Origin: Rhizomucor pusillus
Taxonomy: Eukaryota > Mucoromycota > Mucoromycetes > Mucorales > Lichtheimiaceae
NCBI GenBank assembly: GCA_900175165.2
Contig: FWWN02000449.1
Location: 1-30,037, forward strand
DNA: 30,037 nucleotides
Reading direction: 5' to 3'
A model generated the notes under the pieces. That model had not been told where the DNA came from. It saw only the letters and a list, made by a program, of their open reading frames with translations, and did no database searches. Made by a program: the position numbers and the translations under genes. Below, in pieces: positions 21,065 through 30,037 of the stretch. How positions within the stretch are numbered: position 1 is the first letter of the stretch; each line of letters starts with the position of its first letter.

Positions 21065-21077
21065 GACCCTTCTAGAA
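21065..21077 (+). promoter_or_regulatory. Heat-shock-element-like site upstream of an HSF-type gene
   Basis: The site reads GAC-cc-TTC-ta-GAA: two perfect inverted units (TTCTAGAA) and a third unit with one mismatch. It lies about 150 bases before the ATG of a gene coding an HSF-type DNA-binding protein, so self-regulation is conceivable. An eight-base core can occur by chance. Confidence 0.35.
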
Positions 21078-21209
21078 AACCCTAAAGGGCTTTGTGTGTG
21101 TTGCCTATATTTAATAACATAATCGAGAAGAAGGCCCTGTTTCCTACATTTCTATCCTGGCGGACACATATTATACGCACATATCACCCAGCGGCTACAG
21201 CACATACCG

Positions 21210-21227
21210 ATGATGGTTGTGTGCTGA
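21210..21227 (+). promoter_or_regulatory. Short upstream ORF before the HSF-type start codon
   Basis: A five-codon frame (MMVVC then TGA) ends one base before the proposed HSF ATG at 21229. If the transcript begins upstream, this frame could dampen translation or allow re-initiation. The transcription start is unknown. Confidence 0.35.
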
Positions 21228-21228
21228 G

Positions 21229-23188
21229 ATGATGATAAACGTTAGTACAAGTACGTGCAGCAACGGGAGCACGAAAAGCAGTAGCAACAACTCGCGTCCA
21301 GAGACGGAAGCGACCACCGCCGCCCACAATAACAACAACAATAATAACAATAAGGGCAAAACGATCCTGAGATACGTACCAAGCACCGACCATGGAAGCA
21401 GGTATGGGACCCATCGAAAAAGATTAACGAAGAAGCCGGCCAGCCTTTTTGACGCTTTCGTCCCAGGTCCACAACTCCTTCTATTTCTAACCAGCAGCCA
21501 TCATCCTCACGCAACAACGATTCAGACAGTGCAGCTGAACCGGGCTCCTCAACCACCAGAAGCCAAGCTGCATTTGTAAACAAACTTTACAAGTAAGTGC
21601 GTGCAGTCCAGTTTGCGGAGGGCAGTAGAATAAATGGAAACGGTGTGCGTGTTATAGAATGTTAGAAGATCCCGATATCCAGCACATGATCTCGTGGTCC
21701 GAAAGCGGTGATCTATTCAGTGTCACCAATCCTATATCGTTCTCGCGCAGCGTTTTGCCCCAATACTTTAAGCATAATAACTGGCAGAGTTTTGTGCGCC
21801 AGTTGAATAGTAAGTTCTCGGTGCAATTGTAACAAGGCAAAAGAAAAAAGAAAACTCAACGTGAATTCATTTGCGCGCAAATAGTGTATGGTTTCCACAA
21901 GGTGAATGACATGATCCATTCCAATCTCACCAGCGAAGTTCAAAATTGGGAATTCAAGCATCCTCATTTCCGTCGAGGCGCTGTGGAAGACTTGAAAAAC
22001 ATCAAACGAAAAAGTGCCAAATCCCGTCATCAGTACCAGCAGCGCCCATCGTCGCCTTTATACCCGAACGACAATGATGAACATGTTTACGGTCCAATGT
22101 ATAAACACATTGTTGACATCGAAGATCGCCTGCACCACGTACACAAAGCTTACGAAGTTTTAAATAAGGAGACTCTCAATTTGAGATCAATCATTTCTAG
22201 TCAACAAGAGGTACCATTAAGTACAATGCACTACTTGACATGATGGTGCTTATGCAGTGGACTTAGATTATTACTGATCTTGCAAACGTAATACTATCAA
22301 TGTGTCGTCAAGGTAAGCGAGTTTGCATATGTGTATAGATGAAAGTGTTGTCAATTTATAAAAACATACATGTTTTTCAAGATCAGGCGCCTACCTCCCA
22401 AGGACCGCAAGGTAAAAACACCATATGAGGGGATGCAGAAAGAGAAAAAGAAAAAGAAAAAGAAAAAGGCTAACAGGATAAAACAGTGGAGAAGATTGTG
22501 CAGGAGCTCCAGCGATTAAAAAATGCTACAGCAGCGATACCAGCACCTTGTGGCGTCGGCGGTCTGACGATGCAGGAAGCGCCCAGCAGCAGTGCTAGCT
22601 CGATAGGCAGGACTTCGCCGCTTCCAAGCACAACATACTCTTCTCTCTCCAGACAGCCTCAGCGTCTTCCATCGATTAGTGCAGTCCAGCAGGGCCAGTC
22701 GCATCTCGATAACTTGGACGCACATACTTTGAATCCTCCAGTCGGATATTCCGAGTCGGTCGGAAGCAGCATTTACTCACCATCCGACGAGTTGCCAGAT
22801 CGGAAACCCAAGATCTCGCTCTTGTCTATACCTCCTGGTTCACCACCTCGCAAAATGGATTACGCTACTGGTGCGTGTTGTCCTGAATAGGAGTAACGAT
22901 GCGGAGGAGAAAAAGAGTGTGGTGAAAGAAAGAAAGAAAGAAAAAGGGCCCTGAACTAAAAAAATGCTTCGTAGAAGAGAAGAAAGATGCGCGACCGCAG
23001 ACGGAATTCCTAGGGTTAGGGAGCCATTCGCAGTTACTGAACCCTGCACCGAGTAACTTTGATGAACGATGTAAGACAAAATGTGAGTGTGTGCGTGTGC
23101 AGGATTGTGTCACTCACACGTGTTTTCGATAGATGCTTCAGATAGGAAACAGAAAGGCGTCAAGCGAAATTTACCGCATGATTTTTAA
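21229..23188 (+). CDS. Heat-shock-factor-type transcription factor (Sfl1/HSF family)
   Basis: Nine exons give 462 residues: 21229-21401, 21467-21592, 21658-21809, 21885-22210, 22267-22312, 22382-22411, 22487-22870, 22975-23070 and 23133-23188. The N-terminus is Ser/Asn-rich. The winged-helix DNA-binding domain covers about 93-180, with AFVNKLYKMLEDP, HMISWSESGDLFSV, VLPQYFKHNNWQSFVRQLN and MYGFHKVND. The recognition helix and the MYGFHKV motif are intact. YGFHKVND and LEDPDIQ are closer to fungal Sfl1-type factors than to classical Hsf1, which usually has MYGWHKV. A heptad-rich helix from about 220 to 274 (IVDIEDRLHHVHKAYEVLNK through VILSMCRQ) should form the trimerisation coiled coil and is spread over two exons. 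The C-terminal half is Ser/Pro/Gln-rich. The last three exons were set by phase and open frame alone, so the tail is less certain. Confidence 0.88.
22444..22468 (+). repeat. (GAAAAA)4 purine repeat in an HSF-gene intron
   Basis: Four GAAAAA units lie in the intron 22412-22486, directly before the likely branch site GCTAAC. A second purine repeat of GAAA units lies in the following intron near 22924-22943. Confidence 0.85.
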
Positions 23189-23474
23189 GTATCCCATCAA
23201 CTCCAGTATTTTAATGCATTTGATCAAAAGCGTGGTGTGCATATCAAACCACCACCTACGGATATACCTTGAAAAATTTGGCAAGGAGAATATGGACTTT
23301 TATGTACATTTCTTTGTTGAGTGAGAGCAGCGTGTGCGCGTGGCTGTTCCACATCCACCCCTTATATTCTCCTTGACAGCGAAATAAACCCCCACCTGTG
23401 CTCCTGCTCCCCACCACACTCTCTCTTTTTTTTCCTTACTCGTAGTCGCTGGATCAACTCTAGTTCATCAAACC

Positions 23475-25140
23475 ATGCTCTCCATTCTGGGCATATGTGC
23501 GTCGTCCGAGGATCGAGAGAATAGACAGCGCAGTATACAGATTGACAAGGAGATCGAGCAAGAATCGCAGCGACAACGGCAGATATGCAAACTCCTTTTG
23601 CTCGGTCGGTAACAAAGCAGCGCAGAAGAAGAAGCAGCAGCAAGCAGCAATAATGTTAACCTAATATATACCCGCCGCGCAAATGCGATGCGCGCGTTTT
23701 TCTTTTTATTATTTCACTTTTATTGATTGCAGGCAGCGGCGAGTCAGGGAAATCGACGATCGTGAAGCAAATCAAAATCATTCACCAAGGGGGATACACG
23801 CTCGACGAACTAAAAGCATGGCGATCGATAGTGTACAGGAACCTTATCGACTCGGCCAAGGATGTCATTAGCAGCGCCGAAAAGCTCGAAGTATCGTTTG
23901 AGAATCCGCGCAACAATGAGGTATTCCCGGCTCGTTTAGTCATGGAAAAGAAAGAAAGGAAGCGAAAAGCTTATGTGGTTGTTGCGTTAAAAGGAGTTTA
24001 TGCACGTTATTAAAGATTTCACGCTGGCGGCAGATATCGGCACTCAAATCATTCCCGAATTCATTGTCGTCGCGATTGAGTCGATTTGGCAGGACGAGCG
24101 CACGGCCGAAGTCATGGAAAAAGGATCCAGCCAATTTTATATCATGGACTCTGCAGCCTAGTGAGTGTTCGGTCGAGGCAGACGACAACAACAACAGATA
24201 TGCTTACTTGCCTGATTTTTTTCTTTTATAGCTTCCTAAGTCAGGTGCGGCGGCTCGCTGAATCCGATTACATTCCTACAGTCGACGATGTTATTCGCGC
24301 GCGGTTGAAAACTACCGGTATCCTGGAAACATTCTTTCAGCTCGGCAAACTCAATATTCAGTAAGAGATATATATACGCAGATGAAAAATCAAGGATCGT
24401 CATTCATTTACTGTTTTAGCATGTTTGACGTTGGTGGACAGCGTTCAGAGCGGAAAAAATGGATCCACTGCTTCGAGTCAGTGGATGCCATTGTGTTTTG
24501 CGTGGCCCTGAGCGAGTACGACCAAGTTCTTTTGGAAGAAACCAAGCAGGTAACACACAAAAAAAGAAGGAATACACATTGGCATGCTTTATTTTAACAG
24601 GAGATTCCTACTAGAATCGGATGGTCGAAAGCCTTGTGCTGTTTGAATCCGTCGTAAACTCACGTTGGTTCCTGCGAACGCAGATCATACTGCTCTTGAA
24701 CAAGACAGACTTGTTTGTTGAAAAACTGGCACGCGTCCCGCTGCAGCGGTACTTTCCAGAATACGCTGGAGGCTCGGATCCTGGCAAAGCAGCTAAGTAT
24801 ATACTGTATCGCTTCAACCAAACAAACCGGATGAAGCTGCATATATATCCACAGTATGTGTATAGCAACCATGAAAGAACTGTGAAAACATGCTAATCTT
24901 AAAACAACTTCAACCAGCTTAACGCAGGCGACAAGTACTTCAAATGTAAGTGTATATTATCAGTATTCTAAAAGCACGTCAATTGTTGTTAACGGACTTA
25001 CAAAAATAGATAAAGTTAGTAGCGGGATGTTGCTGATACAATTTATTGTACTTATGCGAATACGTTTCTCTAGATTTGTGTTTGAAGGCATCAAAAAGAC
25101 GCTCATAGACTATTCTTTAAAAACCTCCAATCTCATGTAA
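23475..25140 (+). CDS. Heterotrimeric G-protein alpha subunit
   Basis: Nine exons give 360 residues: 23475-23604, 23733-23920, 23994-24160, 24232-24360, 24420-24549, 24615-24853, 24918-24945, 25010-25014 and 25074-25140. G-alpha binds GTP and relays signals from seven-helix receptors. All nucleotide motifs are present: GSGESGKST (44-52), RARLKTTGI with the switch-I Arg, [12 protein letters not shown] (switch II), LLLNKTDLF, and LTQAT for the guanine ring. Exon 8 is only five bases (ATAAA). Leaving it out gives a stop after three codons, while including it yields [14 protein letters not shown]. The C-terminus SLKTSNLM lacks the Cys at -4 that pertussis toxin modifies in Gi proteins. The N-terminus [15 protein letters not shown] lacks the usual Gly2 for myristoylation but keeps a cysteine at 8. 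I see no alternative first exon that would restore MG. Confidence 0.93.
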
Positions 25141-25596
25141 CACAAGTGTTTATGCGACTAGTACAGCAACAACAACGACAACGGCAGCTACAATTACCTT
25201 TTATCACCCAGCACCACAAACAACGACGGTCACACACACATTGCAACGCATCACACATCCACGTCACACACTGCTCCCTCTCTTTCTCTCTCTTTCACGC
25301 CTGCTACGTAGCACATCACCCACTACACATATTTCCCGTGAATACCATATACATACCTAATAGTTACGAAAAATAAAAAGTATACATAAATATACAAGTG
25401 ACTCCATCACGCACTCTCGCAACGGTGGTCATGGAAATACGATAGATAATACATGTGAATGAATATATACTGTAACTGGGTTCTCCTCTCACCAAAAAAG
25501 GAAATCAACCCAACTGCAACTCCGCCGCGAGCAAGCAGGCTCTCCAAGGAGCATCGTCGCCACTAAGTGGAGACCTTCTCTGACCGGTCCCACACA
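25141..25596. other. Intergenic region between G-alpha and RPL37
   Basis: This 456-base stretch holds the G-alpha 3' end, with AATAAA at 25372-25377, and the RPL37 promoter and leader. CA-rich and pyrimidine-rich (CTCTCTTTCTCTCTC) runs occur around 25230-25300. No frame is supported. Confidence 0.5.
25372..25377 (+). terminator. Possible polyadenylation signal of the G-alpha gene
   Basis: An AATAAA 232 bases after the stop codon, followed by AT-rich sequence. The distance is long but no nearer copy was noticed. Confidence 0.4.
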
Positions 25597-26099
25597 ATGG
25601 TACGTACATGGTAGACAACTGAAAGCAACAACGTCGTCGTCGCCGGCAGAAGACAGATGGATGGATGGATTGAACGGATGGGATGGGGGCGGTTGCACGA
25701 CGACGACGTTGACGAGGAGGACGATGAGTGATTCACTAAAGATTAAAATGTTATAGACCAAGGGTACGACTTCGTTCGGTAAGCGCCAGACCAAGACGCA
25801 CACGCTGTGCCGTCGCTGCGGCAAGCGCTCTTTCCACAAGCAAAAGAAGACCTGCGCTTCCTGCGGTTTCCCCTCTGCCAAGATGCGATCCTGTAAGTGG
25901 TGCAGCAGCAGCAGATTGTTGAATGTTTCGACATAAAGCTTACACTTAATTAGACAACTGGTCTGTCAAGGCTAAGCGCAGAAGAACCACCGGTACTGGC
26001 CGCATGTCCTACTTGAAGAAGGTCCACCGCCGTTTCCTCAACGGTTTCCGTGAGGGTACCCAGGCTACCAAGCAAAAGAAGGCCGAAGCTTCCGCCTAA
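25597..26099 (+). CDS. RPL37: 60S ribosomal protein L37 (eL37)
   Basis: Three exons give 94 residues: 25597-25599, 25757-25892 and 25954-26099. The protein is a small zinc-binding part of the large ribosomal subunit. The first coding exon is just the ATG (ACACAATG|GTACGT). The second starts with [20 protein letters not shown]. The four zinc cysteines are in CRRC and CASC, with [11 protein letters not shown] between. The third exon carries the basic [18 protein letters not shown] and the end [16 protein letters not shown]. Length and sequence match eL37 closely. The first intron, 157 bases, is more than twice the local norm, as is common in ribosomal protein genes. It has a GATG repeat. I looked for box C/D snoRNA motifs in it and found none. 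Confidence 0.98.
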
Positions 26100-26429
26100 A
26101 CGCGAACGCACGATGCATCAGCCTTTCGACAACAATAAAAAGAAATGCTCCTTATTTCAAAAGAAAAAACAAAACCACAACTCTTGAATTATATACTACG
26201 ATTTGCGCGACCATGTGGCTCCATGCAGCCCAAAATGACAATTGAAGAATGAGCTTATCATCACACACTAAGTTTGGTGCCGTCCCAATACATCGTGGCA
26301 AATGTCTGCCTGCATATTACTACTACTATCACCCACCGTTATTCCGTTTTTTATAGGTAAAAAACCAGCAGCTGAGGCTTTTCTCTTTTGTATTATATAA
26401 CATGTAAAAGCGAGGAAAAACAGCCCACT
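26100..26429. other. Convergent 3' region of RPL37 and NOT2
   Basis: The two genes end facing each other, so this 330-base stretch holds both 3' untranslated regions. The RPL37 signal AATAAA is at 26134-26139. No gene is seen. Confidence 0.55.
26134..26139 (+). terminator. Polyadenylation signal of RPL37
   Basis: An AATAAA 35 bases after the RPL37 stop codon, a usual place for a highly expressed gene with a short 3' leader. Confidence 0.55.
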
Positions 26430-28142
26430 CTATATCATCACGCTTCGATTAGCAAGGCCGGGTGAGATGCCAGTTGGAGGATTTGACAAGCTCATTCCAG
26501 GCTGTTGCGGTTGCGGCTGTGGTCGTGGAGGCTGCGATGAGGAGGCCGGGACAGCGCCCTGGGCACCAGGTTGCTGTGGTTGCTGTTGTCGATCTTCTAA
26601 TGCATCCCAAGGTAAAGTCCACTCTCGCTTGACTTTCTGCCAAGATGTTGGGTCGAAAATTACATAGACGCCGCGATCTACTGGACTTGGTGACGTCCGT
26701 CGGAACTCTCGTACTGGTCGACCGTTCTCGTCGGCTTCCTTTGTTAACCACATTCCTAGCTCCTTGTGGTATCGCCAATTCCGTGCGTACCTAGCCAGTA
26801 ATGGTTGAATGAGAAAATGTCTTCTGTAACATATAAGCCAAGATATAGATATATATATATATACTTACAGTTCCTGCGCTGCCGCTTCCTGGGCAATGTC
26901 CTTGGGCATAGAGTAGAATACGTAAAACAGGATCTCATCCGAGAAGGTACGCATTCGTTGGTGAGCGGGAGGTGATGCTTGCACGGTGCGATAGCAGGGT
27001 GGCAGGTAGTAGCCAGGCTCTACAGCCAAACCAGGCGGTGTTTGAGTTTCTGCCCAAGGAGAGATAAACGTAGAGTATATAGAACTAGTTCGAGACGAGC
27101 GAGATATGAGAAACAAAAAAAAAACCATGCATTGCGAGAGTCTTTTGCTAGATACTCACTCTGCTGTATTCAGATCTAGTCCCAATGTAGTCAGATCACT
27201 ACCCAGAGCCAGCATGCTCCGGTCAGGATCAGTCATGCGTATTACCCCGAGCAATCCCAGCAGTCCGTAGGTATCCTCTATTGGCTGTTTACCGTCGCTG
27301 CTTTTTGGTGTTCCGTCCTGGTTACTGCTAGGTGTTGGCGCAGAACCTATTGGTTTCCTGGAGTTGGGCGTCAGATGAGAGGGCGGTGCTGCTGGATCTG
27401 CACGGGATTGCAGCTATATCAATACCGGAGAAAATTTTAGTTGGTAAAAAAAGAAAACCATGTGCAATGAAAAACGTGTATGTGTCGAGTGAAAGAGAGT
27501 GCACGTACCCATTGAGATGATCTTAGCATATCCCCGCCCTTCACACTAGCAGCTGCGTACTCCTTACTACCTATATACATCAATGAAAGGAAGAACATTA
27601 GCCGGGTTTTCAGTGATTCACTCATTTTTACTACAAGTACCATTAAGTGAACTTGGGATACCCTCCCGTCCACTGTAGTCCCACGGTTCAGGTTTTGAAT
27701 TCAGTGCCGAGGTTGACATGTCGTTTCCAAAAGACGGCGCTGCAGAACTTCGCAGCGCTGGAAAGTCGTCCATGGAGAACGTCCGTGGTGCAAGACCTCG
27801 GGCTGTTGCTAATTGATGATGATCGCCTGAATGGCCAGAGTACGCTGCTGCCGCGGATGCGCTGTGAACTCCTTGATAGGAGCCTAACGGTGAAGAGGTT
27901 TGTACTCCACCGAAATCAGATACGTTGGTGTTTGCAGCAGCGCCGCTTCCTAGCAGTGCTTCTTGCAAGTGATTAGGGTTTGACGCTGAGGAGGGATAAG
28001 TCGCGAATCGGTTTGAAGGTAAGAGAGATGACGAAGGAGGTTGCGGTGGAAGTGAACCAGCTGGTGCTGCTCGACTGCTTGAAGCTGGAGTGCCTAGCGC
28101 TGGAAAGTCGTTTAAATCGATGCCGGTGTTTGGACGAAACAT
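26430..28142 (-). CDS. NOT2: CCR4-NOT complex subunit NOT2 (CNOT2 / Cdc36)
   Basis: Five exons give 464 residues: 28142-27641, 27570-27509, 27413-27160, 27084-26869 and 26790-26430. Not2 pairs with Not3/5 and docks on Not1 in the CCR4-NOT complex, which shortens mRNA poly(A) tails and represses translation. The N-terminal half is Ser/Ala-rich and disordered. It holds two short NDFPALG and DDFPALR motifs typical of CNOT2. The middle has YGLLGLLGVIRMTDPDRSMLALGSDLTTLGLDLN. The NOT-box follows with SIYSTFISPWAE, PPGLAVEPGYYLPPCY, FSDEILFYVFYSMPKDIAQ, ARNWRYHKELGMWL and a final GVYVIFDPTSWQ. Exon 3 joins exon 4 at GAACTAG|T, which keeps the conserved STFISPWAE. The tail after the NOT-box is a Pro/Gln-rich extension of about 50 residues. 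Confidence 0.95.
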
Positions 28143-28318
28143 TGTGGAAGAGAACAGTCAAGTCGTCTCTCTGTCTCAGAGCAAAAGGAGAAAGCAGCCT
28201 GCGAGCGGCTCTTGCGAGCCGAATCATCGAATGTGACGTTGTTTTGCCAGTTCATCCCAACTGCCCCGCTTTTGGTTCCTTTTTTCAAACACACACTTTT
28301 TTTATTGCTTGTTTCAAA
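28143..28318. promoter_or_regulatory. Bidirectional promoter of NOT2 and MHR1
   Basis: Only 176 bases separate the two start codons of divergent genes, so both core promoters must lie here or overlap the coding starts. No TATA box is seen. A T-rich tract lies about 30 bases before the MHR1 ATG. Confidence 0.65.
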
Positions 28319-28914
28319 ATGGCATCGAGCAAGGTGGTGTGCCTCTTTCGACACATTCAGACCAATCAGGTTGTTGTGAGCACGCGTCAATATGCCGAGG
28401 TAAAATTTACACCCATGCGGTGGGCAACAAACAAAATGGTATTGATCAATATTGCGTGGAATAGAACAAATGTCTCCGTCAACTTAACATTGCTAGACGC
28501 CCACCACGGCTACGAAAAGACCACTGGCGTCCATTGGTCGCTTTGACCGGTTTCGATTCGGCAGAGTCGGCACAGGCAGTCAAAGACGCTTACTTGCAGC
28601 TATCAAACGAACGCCAGCGAGCACGCCAATCCAGCCCCGAGTATCTGGCAACGCCAAAGAAGAAACGACTCAATGACGATATGGACATGGTGGAAGATTC
28701 TATCAAGTCGCTGCGCGATGCACTTGACAAACTCGCACCTCGACACTTTGCCAATGATACCAATCTCTCTGCCTTGTGGGAACAGTCAAGATTCATTGAT
28801 TTCAAGGAAGAAGGAAAGGATTGGCCAAAGTTTGTTGATCATGGATTGCTTGAACTCCAAGGCAACCGATTTGTCACTGAGGAAAAGAGCAACCCTGCAC
28901 CGGCGTCTTCGTAA
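28319..28914 (+). CDS. MHR1: Mitochondrial large-subunit ribosomal protein mL67 / Mhr1-like
   Basis: Two exons, 28319-28399 and 28465-28914, joined in phase 0, give 176 residues. Yeast Mhr1/mL67 is a mitochondrial ribosomal protein that also takes part in mtDNA pairing and recombination. The N-terminus VVCLFRHIQTNQVVVSTRQ matches the family's YIFRN...GQVLYS start. The intron join gives LRQLNIARRPPRLRKDHWRPL, comparable to the family's LRRDIW block. The far end, ALWEQSRFIDFKEEGKDWPK, parallels IYWEDP and DKHWN in yeast. The acceptor at 28464 was chosen over CTAG at 28494 because only the former keeps this block in frame. A weaker donor (ATG|GTATTG) would add 13 codons to exon 1. The protein is shorter than yeast Mhr1 (226 residues). 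The assignment is good but rests on my memory of the family. Confidence 0.78.
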
Positions 28915-29198
28915 AAGCATAAACGAAAAAAAAATTACCTGCAACGCGCACACACGACCCCATCCACACCCATCGCTCAATGTTCAAATACATACACAAA
29001 GGCTAGAGAACAGAAAGAAAAATACAGTTAAAACATTGTACAATATGCAATCAGCACGGCGTTTTGATATTGATATTGGTATTGGATTAACATTGACAAA
29101 CTATTATGTCACATTTGAAAGTTAAATACTGGATGGGATGGTACATATGAAATAACGCAAGAAAATGACAGGAGATGGGGGCGCATCCAAATATACGT
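28915..29198. other. Convergent 3' region of MHR1 and methyltransferase gene
   Basis: This 284-base AT-rich stretch between facing genes should hold both 3' untranslated regions. No gene is supported in it. Confidence 0.5.
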
Positions 29199-30032
29199 TT
29201 ATGCACTCCGTTTCTTCTTGAGCTTCCATATTTCTATATCGTCATTACGAATAGCTTTTGTTCGCAAAGACTTTTTTGGAATCATGCGGGTATCAAATCC
29301 CAATGACTTTGCCTGCTGGACAAAATTATTGACCACAATGTCGTCACGGTGCTCTAGAGCCACGAGAATGGTTGACGTTGGAGATGCCAGATAGCTTATG
29401 CATTTGAGTAACGGACGCACGAGTTCGGTTGTGTAGATACAGTCAGCCGCGAGGATATAGTTATACGGAGGTTCTAGCCACGATAACTGTTCATCATCAT
29501 TCTCCTCCTCCTTGTCGCAGCAGCGTTTTGCGCAGAGGTCCAGCCAGTCCAGGGCTTTTACCTTGACCTTAGGATCCTCTAACGGGAGGCTAGCGTTCTC
29601 TGGTTTATGAGACTGCTCCAAGAGCTGGTACCACCAATCTTTAATGTGTCTCTGATTCTGTCTGCGATTAGTTTCGAGGACGTGATCAACGACAGTCGGC
29701 AGATCGGTGAGAATCGTGTCGAATCCAAGTGCGCCCATGGTCAGTCCACCGAGTCCACACCCGCTACCGAGTTCAATGCATTTTTTGGAATTCTGGATTT
29801 GGAGTTGACGACCGTTCTTATTCTCGTCGAGTACCCACGACGGTCGCTTGATGGTATCCATCAAGTAGAACGCGAGCACTTTGGCGCTGTCCCAGACAGT
29901 CGTGCCATGATTCTGTGTATTGTTCAGTTGGCACAGATCAAACGTGAGCGATGGTGCGAGTGTTATGGAAAACGTGGGCAAGCCTTTGGTATCGTAGAGC
30001 ACTTGTTCCTGGCCCTCTTCGACGACGCTCAT
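29199..30032 (-). CDS. METTL21-type protein-lysine methyltransferase (Methyltransf_16)
   Basis: A single exon of 277 residues. It starts at the ATG at 30032, five bases from the window edge, so the upstream region is not visible. The seven-strand Rossmann fold is clear. TTVWDSAKVLAFYL precedes motif I, CIELGSGCGLGGL, which binds S-adenosylmethionine. LTDLPTVVDHVLETN is motif II, the LDW around residue 167 is the region that holds the adenine, and ILAADCIYTTEL is the post-II motif, in place of the DxxY or DCVY of related enzymes. LVALEHRDD follows. Fungal members of this group (Efm6, Efm7, Rkm5 and similar) methylate lysines on translation factors, ribosomal proteins or chaperones in the cytosol. 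The substrate of this one cannot be told. Among named enzymes Efm6/METTL21 looks closest. It is one of the few intron-less genes here. Confidence 0.85.
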   Translation of the reverse strand: MSVVEEGQEQVLYDTKGLPTFSITLAPSLTFDLCQLNNTQNHGTTVWDSAKVLAFYLMDTIKRPSWVLDENKNGRQLQIQNSKKCIELGSGCGLGGLTMGALGFDTILTDLPTVVDHVLETNRRQNQRHIKDWWYQLLEQSHKPENASLPLEDPKVKVKALDWLDLCAKRCCDKEEENDDEQLSWLEPPYNYILAADCIYTTELVRPLLKCISYLASPTSTILVALEHRDDIVVNNFVQQAKSLGFDTRMIPKKSLRTKAIRNDDIEIWKLKKKRSA

Positions 30033-30037
30033 TTTTT

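Larger units (their letters stand above)
20432..21228 (+). promoter_or_regulatory. Upstream region of the HSF-type gene
   Basis: About 800 bases between the deubiquitinase stop and the HSF start contain no gene I can support. They must hold the 3' end of the former and the promoter of the latter. A heat-shock-element-like site is at 21065-21077 and a five-codon upstream frame at 21210-21227. A short AGC repeat lies near 20740. Confidence 0.5.

Noticed and set aside
23011..23021. TAGGGTTAGGG, like telomere repeats
   Set aside because: Less than two units, and it lies in an exon of the HSF-type gene that keeps an open frame.
25600..25756. Possible snoRNA in the RPL37 intron
   Set aside because: No proper C (RTGATGA) and D (CTGA) boxes with terminal stem were found, only GATG repeats.
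28494..28495. CTAG acceptor for MHR1 exon 2
   Set aside because: It would put the conserved LRKDHW block out of frame with exon 1, while the acceptor at 28464 keeps it.

Overview
This 30 kb window looks like nuclear DNA of a fungus, most likely a mucoralean (Mucoromycota) mould. The genes are broken by many short GT-AG introns, mostly 50-90 bases, with branch sites such as CTAAC or CTAAT. Their products are typically fungal: a secreted chitin deacetylase, Gut2, mL67/Mhr1, Yop1 and an Sfl1-like heat-shock-factor protein. The species cannot be named from the sequence. Most exon models were built by hand so that splice phase and family alignment agree.

Left part (1-5.6 kb). The minus strand carries the 5' part of a probable MscS-type mechanosensitive channel, cut by the window edge. 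Then come two short cysteine-rich, secreted-looking reading frames and a decayed coding region with several frameshifts that I cannot identify. A plus-strand two-exon twin-CX9C (CHCH) protein follows.

Middle part (6-17.7 kb). A four-exon chitin deacetylase with an unusual Asp/His-only tail faces a three-exon XPG/FEN1-family nuclease. Upstream of the nuclease lies the seven-exon mitochondrial FAD glycerol-3-phosphate dehydrogenase GUT2. About 3.4 kb with no gene I can support comes next. It is followed by a sulfotransferase-fold protein with an altered phosphate loop, and by a Yop1/REEP5 ER-shaping gene that needs an 11-base microexon and a GC-AG intron.

Right part (18-30 kb). Four plus-strand genes lie in tandem: a MINDY-type deubiquitinase with a CaaX end, an HSF-type transcription factor, a G-protein alpha subunit with a 5-base microexon, and ribosomal protein L37, whose first coding exon is only the ATG. 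Then NOT2 (CCR4-NOT complex) and MHR1/mL67 are divergent from a 176-base shared promoter. A single-exon METTL21-type protein methyltransferase ends the window.

The genes are mostly housekeeping, signalling and cell-wall genes rather than one pathway. I see no gene cluster, CRISPR, tRNA or intact transposon. The most unusual signals are the very small coding exons in several neighbouring genes, the Asp/His tail, the altered sulfotransferase loop and the decayed gene at about 3-4.7 kb.
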